Source: Gryganskiella cystojenkinii (Eukaryota > Mortierellomycota > Mortierellomycetes > Mortierellales > Mortierellaceae). From it: a DNA stretch of 42,737 nt. Where the stretch lies: assembly GCA_015852425.1 (NCBI GenBank), contig JAAAIG010000273.1:1-42737 (forward strand), written 5' to 3'. Below are positions 24,601 to 35,888 of the stretch, one piece after another (within the stretch, counting starts at the first letter, position 1; each line of letters starts with the position of its first letter). The position numbers and the translations under genes were made by a program. A model generated the notes under the pieces. That model was not told the DNA's origin and made no database searches. It saw only the letters and a list, made by a program, of their open reading frames with translations.

Positions 24601-25580
24601 AATGTTGATGGCGTGGAACCTATCCCGTTTTTTTTCATTTAACAAATCATGTATCATGTTGTCAGTTTAGACCCGCCTCCTTGTTTTGTGTGGTTTTTTT
24701 TTTCCTTTCAGCTTTCGGTAGCGCCTCTCGATCGAACGATCTTCCCCGCACTCTGCGATTACATGTGATAAGATAGAGCTCTTACCCGTCAACATCCTTC
24801 TTGGGGTCAATAGCCTCGGTAACGAGTCTGTCATCGAGATGATCAGGGAGAGGGAGTTGAACAAGAATTCCGTGAACCTTGGGGTCATTGTTCAAAGCGT
24901 GAACTCTGGAGAGTAACTCGAACTGGGTGATAGTAGGAGGCAAGTGGAAGAGCTCAAAGTCCATGCCAGCCTATATTTCCGCATCAATTGGAAAGGACAC
25001 ATGAAAAGAGATACAGTTGTCAGTTTTTTAACTCTTTACCTCGCAAACAAAACAATTGAAAAGCATCGTGGGAATCGGAGCCACAAAAAAGAACCAATCC
25101 TCTTAAGTTGCGCGCTGGAAGGCAAAAAAAAAAAAATAGTTCTCAAAGAAAAAAGAGATGAATCATAGAACATGATCCCGTATCAGACATATTTATATGA
25201 TTGTGCCTTTACCTCCTTTGCGGCCTTGCGCTTCATGTTGACATAGACGCTCGAGTCCTCACGCGCGCCGACTTGGATGATCGAGAGCTTTGGGAGGAAG
25301 TGAGGAACGCTCTTTTGCATCTCCTCGATTTGCGACTTGATGTCGTTACGGAGGTTCCTACGTTGGGGAAAGGGGGATCAGTTGGGAATACGGCGGTTGG
25401 AGAATATCAGTATTTGACCAGATTCTTGTGGCATCGTGAACAGCAACCACCAAAAATCATAGCATAAAGGAAGAGTGAAGTATGTAGAGCGAGGTGGGAG
25501 GATTGAGACGGAACATATAAAAAATATAAAATAAAAGGAACGTACTGGGCAATGGCCTTTCCATCGATGACTTTGGCCAT
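21677..25580 (-). CDS. ADE3: C1-tetrahydrofolate synthase, cytosolic trifunctional (dehydrogenase/cyclohydrolase/formate ligase)
   Basis: Eight exons: 25580-25546, 25357-25213, 24970-24786, 24619-24466, 24357-24162, 23995-23697, 23570-22849, 22754-21677, totalling 2814 nt (937 residues). This is the normal size of the trifunctional enzyme, and all splice phases agree. The N-terminal dehydrogenase/cyclohydrolase domain (about 1-310) carries Y50-V-N-M-K54, matching the catalytic Tyr/Lys of the family, the NADP site VVGRSDIVG (166-174), and [11 protein letters not shown]. The C-terminal formate-tetrahydrofolate ligase domain (about 325-937) carries the ATP loop [13 protein letters not shown] (372-384), [14 protein letters not shown] and [11 protein letters not shown]. 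Together the domains interconvert methylene-, methenyl- and 10-formyl-THF and charge formate onto THF, feeding purine and methionine synthesis. There is no mitochondrial presequence, so it should be the cytosolic form (yeast Ade3) rather than Mis1. It is transcribed divergently from uL30m. Confidence 0.97.
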
Positions 25581-26269
25581 TTTGGTGTAGTTTGTGTGCT
25601 TTCTTGGGGATTGAAGAGAGAGGGATGAAGAATGGAAAGAAGAAGAGGAAGAGGAAAAAGAAAAAGAAGAGCTTTTTTTAAAACGGGAAGAAAAGAGGAG
25701 TCGGTGGGTGGCGTGAGAAAGCAAGGGAGAAGAAGAAGAAATCGAACGGATAGGCTTTAAAGGTAGGGAGAGGGAGAGGAGCCGTCTGGGGTAGTAGTTG
25801 TTGCTCGTGCAGCCGAGAAGGACGAGGACGAGGGAACGCGGGGTAGTCGAAGGAGACAATGAATTCAGTGAGAAAGCAAAGAAAGAAGACGAAGAAGAAC
25901 GAGGCAAAGAAGCAGATAAAAGGGAAGAGAACGAGTATAAGATCTTCATATGCAGCTTGAATCTGATTCCTTTTTTTATGAAGGAAGGAATGGAGGGACG
26001 GAGAGGGAGATCAAGCGAAAATAAAAAACAAGGCGGGGGAGAATCGACAAGGGCGTCGAAGGGTCGTGCGTGTTTGTCTGTTTCCTTCCTGTGCGGTGTG
26101 CCTCGGAAAGGACGATAGATTCACGTGATTTTCTTTTAAGGGTACGATAAGTTACCCTTAAGTGGCGGCGATGTTTGTGCCGGACTCTTTGCTGATCTCT
26201 TTTTGCTTGCAATTATGCATTTCATTCATTCATTCATTCAAATCATATACAGGCAACACTCATACAACA
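25581..26269. promoter_or_regulatory. Divergent promoter region of C1-THF synthase and uL30m
   Basis: The 689 bases between the two start codons must hold both promoters. The half near C1-THF synthase is CT-rich on the coding strand. An E-box palindrome at 26121-26128 lies 149 bases before the uL30m ATG. A short ATTC repeat at about 26219-26240 precedes the uL30m start. Confidence 0.7.
26121..26128. promoter_or_regulatory. TCACGTGA palindrome (CACGTG E-box)
   Basis: A perfect 8-base palindrome between the divergent genes. CACGTG cores with a flanking T are bound by bHLH factors such as Cbf1 in fungi, which control methionine/one-carbon and, in some species, ribosomal and respiratory genes. 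Binding here is an inference from the site and the neighbours. Confidence 0.45.
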
Positions 26270-27028
26270 ATGTCCTCTGTTTCAAGGATCCTCGCCGCTG
26301 TCAGACCATCACTCACATCCTCCAGCGCTGCTGTCCGGTCATACACCACTTCAACATCAACAGAGACCGCCGCTGATACTGCTTCTAAGGGATACTACAA
26401 GGTCACCCAGACTCGTTCCTTGATTGGAGTCCCAAAGTCTACCATCAAAGGTAATCGACGGGAACTTCGTTTTGGAGTGTGGTCGACACTTTGGAGTAAT
26501 GACCGAGGAAACGATGCCAAAAGTAAAGAGGTTCATCACTAACCAAGTTTTTTTTTTTCTTTTTTTCTTCACTTTTTATCTCCCCGACTTGCTCTTCTGC
26601 TCTCCTCGATAACCCACTGACTATTAATCTAATATCATGGAACCGATCTTTCTCATGGACTCTTGGATACGACAACGACACTCTATCTTGATTTTGCGCT
26701 GGATCTGGATACTCTTTTTTGGTCCCGTTATACCCTCGGTACCATCCGTCGATTTTCTTTTTAAAAAAACGCCTGACATATTGTTCCTGAACCCATTGAA
26801 AAATACTTTGACTCTGTTCGATCGAATCGACCAGTCCTCAAGTCTCTCGGTCTCGGACGCAGGATCGGTCGCCCTGTTTTCCAACCCCACAATGCCTCCG
26901 CGGCAGGAAAGATCTTGAAGGTTAAGGAGTTGGTTAAGGTCGAGAACATCGCTGGCTCTATCCCACCAGAAGGATTCCAGCGTACTCGCGCCACTAAGGG
27001 ATACAAGGTTGTTGGAAAGATGATCTGA
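26270..27028 (+). CDS. MRPL33: Mitochondrial large-subunit ribosomal protein uL30m
   Basis: Two exons, 26270-26450 and 26835-27028, together 375 nt (124 residues). The donor is AAAG/GTAATC and the acceptor GACCAG/TCC. The ATG follows ACAACA. Residues about 1-35 are Ser/Arg/Ala-rich without acidic residues until late, as in a mitochondrial targeting sequence (SRILAAVRPSL). The body matches bacterial L30: YYKVTQTRSLIGVPKST then LKSLGLGRRIGRPVF and GKILKVKELVKVEN. It extends about 25 residues beyond the bacterial core, as in fungal mitochondrial homologues. The protein belongs to the large mitoribosomal subunit. The in-frame region upstream of 26270 has no better start. The 384-nt intron holds nothing recognisable. 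Confidence 0.92.
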
Positions 27029-27355
27029 AAGCAACCCTGTTAACCTTCACGGGTCCTAATCACCCACCTACCCAATACATAGACATCTTTTTGTACTTCA
27101 TAAATTCACCAGATATTCAAATCAAGGTCCTTGAGAAACAAAGAAAAGAACTCTCCCTCCCCCCGAACCATCAGGGCAACTCAAAGGATGAGATCTTGTC
27201 AAGAAGCATGTATTGTTTTGGTGGTTTCAAGACTAGCATAAATACGGTGGAAATGACAAATGATTTGAAGAACATAATGAAACGACGAAAAAAAAAAAAA
27301 AAACTACTGGTCAGAAAAATTAAAAACAAAAATGTTGACTGCAACAGGACTCTTT
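27029..27355. other. Convergent intergenic region, no gene seen
   Basis: These 327 bases separate the 3' ends of uL30m (+) and the PKA catalytic gene (-). They are AT-rich with an A run at about 27289-27304. Both 3' UTRs should lie here. Confidence 0.6.
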
Positions 27356-29036
27356 TTAAAATCCTGGGAAATAGGACCCCAGTTCGTCTTGTTCGCTGGC
27401 TGGGTAGACACCGTACTGTCCAGCATCTTCAGGGTAGTCATCAAAGTTGCTAGCATCGCCCTCGCCCAGGATCGTGGGACGGTATGGTGCCTCGATCTGC
27501 CTTGAATAAACCTGATCCCAGTTGACTCCTTCGAACCAAGGATGGCTCTTGATGTCAGTTGCGCCTCCTCGTAAGTTACCATACCGCTTGGTCAGATCCG
27601 CAGTCAACAGACGCTTCAAAATATCCTTGAGTGCGGGTTGGAAGTGGGATGGGTACTTGACTTTGCCAGCCATGATCTTGCCGTACAACTTGATGTGATC
27701 CTCATCAAAGAATGGGGGGAAACCAGCTACCATTTCAAACATTAACACACCCATGGACCACCAGTCGACTGCCTTTCCGTAACCCTTGGACTGAATGATC
27801 TCGGGTGCGAGATAATCGGGCGTGCCACAGAGTGTGAAAGTCATATTCTGGGGGACATGTTTCGCGAAACCGAAATCCGTAATCTTGATGTGTCCCATTG
27901 AGTCCAACAACAAGTTTTCGGGCTTGAGATCGCGGTAGATGACGGCATGCGAGTGCAAGTACTCGAGCGCGAGTAAGACTTCGCAGGTGTAGAAGCGAGC
28001 TACATGTTCGGGGAAACGCTGGAAAGCATAAGCAAAACAAGAGAGAAAAGCTCATGAGTACCTGTGAAGGAGGACCAGTCGATGACGCGCTACGTCTAAA
28101 AATAATCGTCTAGACCCCCAACAGCCAGCAAGGCAATAACGGCCAGATCACATTTTTTTGCCTTTGTCATTGCTCACATTTCCCACAAAAGTCCCAAGAT
28201 ACAAAAGCCGCTTTGGACACATGATCCTATCAAACACTTTGCATTTTTTTCCCGCCCCATTATTTTTTGTCCTGCAAGCTTCGCCAAAATAAAATCAACA
28301 AGATACGTATTGGCTTAGAGAAATACAACCGTAGGCGGACATGTAAAAAAAAAAGAAAAAAAGCGATGGTCGCGTTTTGAGCCATCATCGCCCTGATCTG
28401 TCTCAGCTCGTCGAGTCGAAACATTCATGCAAAAAAAAAAAAAAAAANNNNNNNNNNAGACTCCCTCCAAAAAGTAAACAATACACAAACTCCCCTCAAC
28501 GCCCAACGTCGTTTTCTTTTCCTGTTTAGATCATCAGTCACCACCGCTTTGCACTCTTCTCCCCTTCGAAAAGCTCCAGATCAAGCTCCAAAAAAGAGAA
28601 AACAATAAATATGGAAAGGGAATGACGACTGTTGTTTCGTTGCACTGCAATTACCTGACTCTTTCGCAAGACTGAGAACAGCTCGCCTCCGACGACATAG
28701 TCCATGACCATGTAAAGATTCCGAACATCCTGAAACGTTCCCCAGAGGTTGATCAAAAATGGATGCTCGACTCGTTCCAGGATCATTTTTTCATTGTTTG
28801 TGTGCTCGACTTGCTTTAGACGGACCACTTCCGTCTTCTTCAGGACTTTCATAGCATAGAACCGAGAGTTGAACCGGGACTGGACCAAATGCACTCGACC
28901 GAAGGATCCGGTACCCAATGTTCGATGGATCCGGAAATCGTCCAGGTTGAACTTGCGACGCGTTGTTTGCTGTTGCTGTGGTTGTGCTTGTGCTTGTCTC
29001 TGCTGTTGTTGCTGTTGCTGTTGTAGTTGCTGCTGC

Positions 29037-29076
<40 letters not shown>

Positions 29077-31947
29077 GCAATTGTTGTGCGGATAGTTGCT
29101 GTGAAACTTGGGGGACCTGTTGCTGCTGAGCGAGTCTCTTGTTGCTGTTGTTGTTGTTGTTGCTGTTGTTGTTGCTGCTGCTGCTGCTGCTGTTGCTGCT
29201 GGATCTGAGCTTGTTGACCCTGATCCTGAAGATCAGACGAGTTGACGTTAGCAGATACCATTGGGACGGTTTGGCTACCCATGGTCTGCGGTTGTGGTTG
29301 TATCGTTTGCACTTGAGCCTGTTGTCCCTGTTGAAGTGCTTGCTGTTGCTGGAGAGATGAATCAGAAATAGCACCGGGTTGATTCAGCTGAAGTTGGTCC
29401 AATGAGAGATTGCTCGGACTGTTGACTGTGACCGATGGCAACAGAGGCTGTTGGTCGTTCTGGAAAGACAGAGACTCTCTTCGGGCAACAACAATATCGT
29501 CCTGGTCGCTGTGACTGTATCCGTGAGCGTTGTAGAGCGAGTTGTAGTCGACAGCGACAAAAGGTGTGGAGCCTGCGCGGATTTACAAGAGGAATTGAAA
29601 GCGAGGTTGAGATCAGAAGTCGAAGCGCGAATGGAAGGATTTCGTGTTTTTTGAAACAAAATGAAAAGGAGAATGAGAGAGAGTGAGTGTGCGAGCGGAG
29701 AGTGGGACGATGAGAGAATGAATGGATGACAAACGAATGAAAGAGAAAGACCGTGAAGAAGAAGAGAAAAAAACACAACGAACACGACACGACTCGAACA
29801 CAAAAAACAAAATGATGACTTTTGGAGGAGATCCCCAATTGTGTCCACTCTGACTCTTCTCGTACTTCATTTCTTTGGATGGCTGCCTCCTTCTGCATCA
29901 TCAGTAACCCTTTTGCTCGTGCCTGTCAGCACCCAGTTGTCCGACTCGGAGCCACATCTTTCGACAAAACCATCGTCCCTATGTCAACGTGCATGATTTT
30001 TCTGTCGGTGGGGTGATCTGCCTTCCGGATTTGGTCAGCAAACCGGAGGACCCAAAACTGCATGTGTACCCCCTCTTGCTCTTTCCCCTTCCACTCTCTT
30101 TCTCGCTCTTCTCGCCCTCGTCACTTCCCAAGTACAACGCTCCCATGGAGCAACCTCGGAAGGACAGCACAACACACACCGTGGAAGAGACGATTCGTGC
30201 AGAGTCATGTTACGGATGAACGGCAATGCGTTATCAAACGCCTTTTTTTTTTTTTTTTTGCCGAGTTGTTTTTCCTTTTTGTTTACCGCAAAAAAAATGA
30301 TTTGAAGTAAAGAGAGTGAAGAGGGAGGGATAGGAAGTTCCGACTGTATTGATGTTTTGAATATCGGTACTCTGTCGTGAGTATCCTCGGAGCGGGGCAG
30401 GAAAAACAGCAAAAATAACAAACAACAAAAAAGAATGAAAGAGAGAAATATTGGAATCACTCCCTCCTCCACTCACAAAAGGTAAACACCCCCCCGCCTG
30501 CTCACTTTCTTTTCTCTTGGCTTACCTTGATAACCAGAGTCTGCTGTTGAGGTACTGCCGTAATGTCCGATACCGGCTGCTTTAACATTCTCGAGTCCGC
30601 CACCACCTACATTGTTCGTAACCATGTTGTTATAGTTGTTGCCATTTGCATTCAAGACTGCCGCCGCACGCATGGGCGTCGCTGCTGCTGGGGTTGTAGA
30701 CGTGGCATTCAAACTACCCGAAGAGATATCTCGGGATGCATATCTTGGTTGAACATCATGTCCTAGATCATTCGAGTCAACAGAAGCTGGAGGAGAATGT
30801 CATTAAACAAAAAGTGCGAGTTGAGAAAGCGAGAAATATTTAAACTCCAATCAAGGTCAAAAAATTGGCGGGAAATAATTGTTTGGTTTTTTGGGCGCAA
30901 GGGCGAACACAAACAAAGACACAGGATTGTCTGCCTGGTGGTCCATGCTTAGGCAGTCTTTTGGGAAAGGACAAAAAAAGGTGCTCTCAAATACAACTCG
31001 CTGCGATACCCTTTCTCGATCCTTAACACGCATTCGACCATGCCGCCATTTGTCCGCCTTGAGGTGTTAACCCACCACCACCACCAGCGTTCGACTTGTG
31101 AAATTGAAACTGCAGTGTCCTCCTAATTGTCGCTGCATTAACTCAGCAGATAATATTATTTTGCTGGAGGATCCCAAGACAGCAAGAATTAAAACGATTA
31201 TAGAACTGATGACGAGTGCATTGCAGGAGGATCTGCGACCCAGCATTAGCACACTCTCGTCTTGCTAATCTTGGCTTGCCTGCTTCCGTTTGAGACCCTT
31301 CTTCACACAAGTCGCGCTTCGAGCGGTGTTCGACACCAAGGATATAAGGCATAGCGGGACGCACATATTGAAGACCCTTGATCACCCTTGACCTATACTC
31401 TCTCTCTACTAATAACTTCGCGCTTCTCCTTGCCCACCGCGCCATATAAAACCTTTTTTTACTGCGCTTGGCGACATCTGCGCATCGTGCAGCTTTTTTT
31501 GATTATCACATCAAGGTTCTTTCACCCTTGAAATCGCCTCCTCTCCAGGTTGGATCAAAAAAAGGGTACAAAGAAAAGTTCTTAACAAAAATGAGTACAA
31601 ATGCCGACCCGAATATTAAAATGAACAAAAGAATGAACCGTGGAAAAGATGCAGGAGAAGTAGAAAGAACAAAGAGGAAAAGGGATGACAATATAAAGGA
31701 GAACTCGTACCAAAAAGAAGGGTGGAAATGGGTGGGAGGAGAGGGGCCTGTGGGGACACTTCTTTGGGTTGGGGTCGTCCAGAACTCGTTTTGTGCCGCG
31801 TTCTTAGCAGAAAACTTTTTTTTTTTTCTTTTTGTTTCAAATTTTTTTGGGTTCGCATTTTTTACCTTCGTGATCAGTGTCCATTGCTTGACCAGCGGCA
31901 GACTTCTTTCGGATAGTCTTATCCAGAAATTTGTTGAACAAGGACAT
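27356..31947 (-). CDS. cAMP-dependent protein kinase catalytic subunit with poly-Gln N-terminus (frame broken in the repeat)
   Basis: Exons: 31947-31866 ([20 protein letters not shown]), 30786-30526, 29572-28655 and 28018-27356. Phases match at all three junctions, but exon 3 is one base out of step internally. Its upstream half reads on as Q-rich sequence, while the kinase part reads in the next frame. The switch falls within about 29130-29215, in CAG/CAA repeats. The kinase domain has [15 protein letters not shown] (Gly loop), YAMKVLKK (ATP lysine), YRDLKPEN (catalytic loop), DFGFAK, and an activation loop with [14 protein letters not shown], where the second Thr is the expected phosphosite. 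The AGC-kinase tail ends in YFPGF, an FxxF motif at the C-terminus as in PKA rather than Akt/Sch9. It acts in nutrient and growth signalling under a cAMP-bound regulatory subunit. The 636-nt last intron contains an assembly gap; intron 1 is about 1.08 kb. Confidence 0.9.
28448..28457. other. Assembly gap (10 N) in the last PKA intron
   Basis: Ten N follow a run of about 16 A. The neighbouring exons 28655 and 28018 join in phase and the kinase domain is continuous across them. The gap therefore costs no coding sequence, though its true size is unknown. Confidence 0.97.
28985..29215 (-). repeat. CAG/CAA polyglutamine repeats in the PKA gene
   Basis: Two tracts of mixed CAG/CAA triplets on the minus strand, about 29135-29205 and about 28985-29080, are separated by a short unique segment. 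Each codes for roughly 20 Gln when read in its own frame. The frames of the two tracts differ by one base, which is the break described for the kinase gene. Confidence 0.9.
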
Positions 31948-32447
31948 CGTGAATCAAATTTTGTGAGTGAGGAGAGAAGAAGACAAGGAGATAATATTCA
32001 CAAAAGATTGGAATGAAAAAGAAAAAAAAGGTGGCAACCGGTGAAAGAAAGAAATGTGAACGTGGATGAAAATTCAAAGGACGCGAAAATTAAAAAAATC
32101 GATCGCGTTGTTGGCAAGTTCTGCAAAGCGAGGAATAGAGGGGAGTGAGAGATGGTTGAATATGTACAAGGTGATACACACGAGAATGAATGGGATGTTG
32201 ATTGCAAAATTCTAATGGTGAGAGAAGAAAGGAATGAATCAAGAAGTCCATGCTCCACTTTTCGTCCGGGTCAAACCTGAGCGAACCGCGAGAGGGAGAC
32301 AGAAAAAAAAGTCTGATTGGGGTGACTGTCTTATCGGTAAGGTTTCACAGGTTATTGTTTCGCGTCTCGCTCTCGTGGTCTGTTTTCTTTTTGACGGTTG
32401 CAGGCCCGGTGTATCAACTTTATTATCTCCAATAGAACCCAACTTAT
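31948..32447. other. Promoter region of PKA gene and 3' flank of MFS gene
   Basis: These 500 bases lie between the PKA ATG (31947, minus) and the MFS stop codon (32448, minus). On the coding strand the PKA-proximal part is T/C-rich with repeated TTTC. No frame is supported as coding. Confidence 0.5.
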
Positions 32448-34604
32448 CTAAGCGGCCGCCATAATGATCTCGGATGGGTCCAAGAGTCGCAGCTTGCGAA
32501 TGAACAACGACAATAGGAACGCGCAACAGGCAATCGGCGTAAGGCACTTGAAGATAAACTGGAACGTGTTCACATAGGCTTCGATGACTAACACCTTCAC
32601 ATCCAGTGGCAACAACTGAACCGCCGTAATCGACTCGGAAATACCGTATTCGGCGATCACAGCCAAAGCACTGGGGGGCAACTTTGCGAAATTAGCCGCC
32701 AAGTGATTGTTGAACAAGGCCGAGCACATCGCAATACCGATACCACCACCGATACTGTTAAAGAACCCACACAACGCCGTCACGATCGCCATCTCATCCT
32801 TCTCGACTGCGGCCTGAGCGGCTAACATGCAAGTCTGGAGGATCAAACCAATACCGGCACCGACGATGAGCAAGAAGCCAATTTGTTGACCCATGTTCGA
32901 TTGCGCGCTGAGCAGCATACAGAGACCGATACCGACCGACATAAGGATAGTACCTGTCCAGATAAAGACTCTGTAATCTTTCACCTTTGAGATCACAGCA
33001 CCGGATGCGATCGAGGCCAGGACCAGACCGAGCACCATGGGTAATAGATGAAGACCTGAGGCTGTGGCACTTGCACCCTTGACGACCTGGAAGTAAATTG
33101 GAGAATAAAAGATGACACCAAGGAAACCCATGCCAGTCAAGAAGTTGACACCAAAGAGTACTGCGACCGTCTTGTTCAGGAACAGACGGGGAGGGATAAT
33201 CGCCTCGACCGCACGGGACTCGACATAGATCAGGACAACGATCAGTACAGCAGCGACACAGAACAGCGCGATTATGACGGCCGAGTTCCAGGCATAAGTC
33301 GTACCGCCCCATGTGATCGGTAAGAGTAAGGTAATGACCGCAATAATGATTAAGAATGTCCCGAGATAATCAATACGTGCCAACTGCTCCTTCAGCGCTT
33401 GACGCTTGAAGGGCAGACGCAAGAAAATGACGACGGACACGATCGTTACCACACCGAGTGGCAGGTTGATCAAGAAGCACCAACGCCAGGTCGCCTGCTG
33501 GACAAAGACACCTCCGAGCAATGGACCAACGACGGAGGAAATACCGAAGACACTCCAAATGATTGACTGGTACTTGGGGCGGTCCTCCAATGGGAAAATG
33601 TCGGCAATAATAATCATGACGACTGACAGAAGACCTGACCCACCGAGTCCCTGGATCGCACGGAACGCGATCAACATGGTCATTGTAGTGGCACCGCCTG
33701 CTCCGGCACTGCCGACCATGAAAGACACCGCAGCAAAAAGAATACAAAATTTACCTAATTCACATCCAGGTTCAAAAAAATGCATTGAGTGATAAGGCCC
33801 GATGTGTAAAGAATGAGTGGTGGGCAGTAGTGTGTGTATCCATGCTGTGAATCATGGTAAAGCTGGTACTTACGACCGAAGATATCTGAAAATCTGTTTG
33901 ACGTTGAGGAAGAAACATTGTGAAAGAAGAAAAATCAGAAATGAGAGGTTCAATTTTTTGATACAAAATAATTACAATAAACTATGAATGATGATCAAAT
34001 AGGACTGTTACTTACTTTCCGTAAAGAGGCTGGAACGCGTTGAAGGTCAGGAGGTATGCAGTGGCGACCCAGGACATCTCCTTTTGGGCCTTGAAGTCAG
34101 ACGCGATCTTTGGAAGGGCCGTGGCAATGATGGTCCCATCCAGACTTGCGAGGAAGGAAGCCATCGCCAGACTGTGCCAGATATGAAGATATGAAGGACG
34201 AAATTTTCATCGATTAGGTCACAAACACCAGAGCAATCAATAACATTCAGACGAGTTTTCCGATCGAATGGATGTATCCGTATTTAGTTGTGTCAAAGAT
34301 ATTTAACTTACCCGACGAAAAGCAGGATGGCTGCATTGCGACCTATCGCTGCTTCGGGCACTTTCTTGCCCTGGTTATCGACATCGGCCAGATTTTCCAT
34401 CTCGATTGCTTGGTGGCCACCCTCCTCAACTTTTCCATCCTCAGAGCTACTTTTGTCCTGCTCTGACGAATCCAAGACCTCATTCTTTCCGCCTCGCTCA
34501 GTGTTGTGTATGGAGGAGGAAGACGCAGTCCTCCTTACGGCATGTTCTTCTTTCTTTTGTGCTGTCTCCAACTGAGTGGATTCGGAAGACGTTGAAGATG
34601 CCAT
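32448..34604 (-). CDS. MFS transporter, DHA2/14-TM drug:H+ antiporter type
   Basis: Four exons: 34604-34312, 34171-34016, 33893-33874 and 33754-32448, totalling 1776 nt (591 residues), phases consistent. The third exon is only 20 nt but is needed: it completes the loop 2-3 signature as YGKFSDIFGRK (MFS motif A). A hydrophilic, Ser/Glu-rich cytosolic N-terminus of about 85 residues precedes the first span. Span 1 has LASLDGTIIATALP, the classic 14-TM drug-exporter motif. Later come IQGLGGSGLLSVVMIIIADIF, SVVGPLLGG (antiporter motif C) and WRWCFLINLPLG. The number of hydrophobic segments fits 14 spans. Such proteins export drugs, amino acids or siderophores by proton antiport. Substrate cannot be told from sequence. 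The ATG at 34604 is the first in frame. Confidence 0.92.
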
Positions 34605-35004
34605 GCTTGTCAACCACAAAATGATCCGTGCTTCTGGGGACTATGTTGTCTTGCTGTGATAGGGATGAAAGAATCGGGTCAAGCGTGGAAAAAAGTAAAC
34701 AAAAGAGCGTCTCGAGGATGTTGTGAGAGGTGGCAATGGAAACGAGGTAAAAAAAGTGATGATTAAGAGCGGTGAAGTGAGAGGGGTACAGTATAAGAGA
34801 TGAAAGGAGATTGAGTAAAAGAGAGGAAACGAGTACGACAGCGTTGCATCTAGCCCTTTATATCTCCTTTACGCAAAAAAAAGAAAAATAATAACAGAGC
34901 GATCGGGCGTGGCCACACCTCTGCGTGGTGATAGGGGAACCTGAAGAGTGAAGGGATCACATTTGACGGATGAACCGACAAATAAACCAAAACAAACACG
35001 ACAC

Positions 35005-35030
35005 AAACAAACAAACAAACAAACAAAACA
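35005..35030 (+). repeat. (CAAA)n microsatellite
   Basis: About six tandem ACAA/CAAA units lie in the intergenic region upstream of the MFS gene. The same unit occurs in an ELMO-gene intron near 5043. It looks like ordinary slippage-prone sequence. Confidence 0.8.
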
Positions 35031-35882
35031 AGAAAGAAAGATCCAAAACGGAAGCAGTGGGGTTCGTCAATGGTTAGTTGTTTGCACAAGGAGGTAGTCT
35101 TGATGATTATTTCTCGGGCTGTGTGCGTGCAACAAAACACCGTTGTGTTCTCGAGACTTTCCTCGCGTTCTCTTACTGCCTCAGAAGAAATAGCATCGGC
35201 GATCCAGTCTCTTCTCTTCTTGGGATCGCCCAGGCAAATAACCTTTCAGAGCCCTATCCCCCGCAAAAGACCCTGCTTTTCGGCTCTCGGCATGTATCTC
35301 ACATTTCGCCAGATTAAAATCATGGATGTCCAAAAGCCCACGGTCAGTCTCCTTGCGAAGAGAAATTTCTTAACTGATTTTGCCTTTTTCCTTTGAAGGG
35401 AGGCTTTATTGCGCAATTGTCAAGTATCTTTCTGTCAAAATACCGGTTCGTTTTTGTTTGTACTCCTTTTGCAAGAAACAGGTTTGTCACACCGAAGCAA
35501 GCACACACGTCTCCCGGTCCTCTGCCCCTGCAGACTAAAAAAAATCAAACAAATCTCCTAAGCCCAGAGAGCGCAAGTCGAATTCCCTGTTACTTTCAAC
35601 CAGCAGATCGACTGCCTCCTCCCCCCCTGCTCTTCATAAAATAGCGTTATGACTCTGTAAAAATGAAAGGTGAATGAGGACATTCATATATGCTCTCTTT
35701 ACAGCTTCTCTTACATTCTCTGCTTGGTTGTTGCAGTATGATATCCTCTGGTATTCATCCCTCCAAATATCTTTTAGTCAAACTACAAAAACTACAGGCG
35801 TTCGTTCTTGACGCGCTGCTCGAATAGTTGACACGCGAACGAGAACAAAAGCATGAAGGCGGAATTTGGTGGCGAAATCAAC

Positions 35883-35888
35883 CACGTG
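35883..35888. promoter_or_regulatory. CACGTG E-box upstream of complex I gene
   Basis: The core sits 410 bases before the complex I 49 kDa ATG in the context CCACGTGATT. It shares CACGTGATT with the site in the C1-THF synthase/uL30m promoter. A common bHLH regulator is possible but unproven. Confidence 0.35.

Noticed and set aside
28869..29208. Plus-strand Cys-rich and Val-rich frames
   Set aside because: They are the antisense translations of the CAG/CAA repeats in the PKA gene.
28538..29374. Kinase frame extended upstream as Ser/Asn runs
   Set aside because: Upstream of the break this frame reads CAG repeats as AGC/AAC (Ser/Asn) and begins with GTG, not ATG. The Q-rich frame links in phase to exons 1 and 2 and is the better reading.
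31143..31445. Minus-strand frame of 100 codons within PKA intron 1
   Set aside because: It would need to be a nested gene on the same strand. It shows no domain, no promoter and no partner exons.
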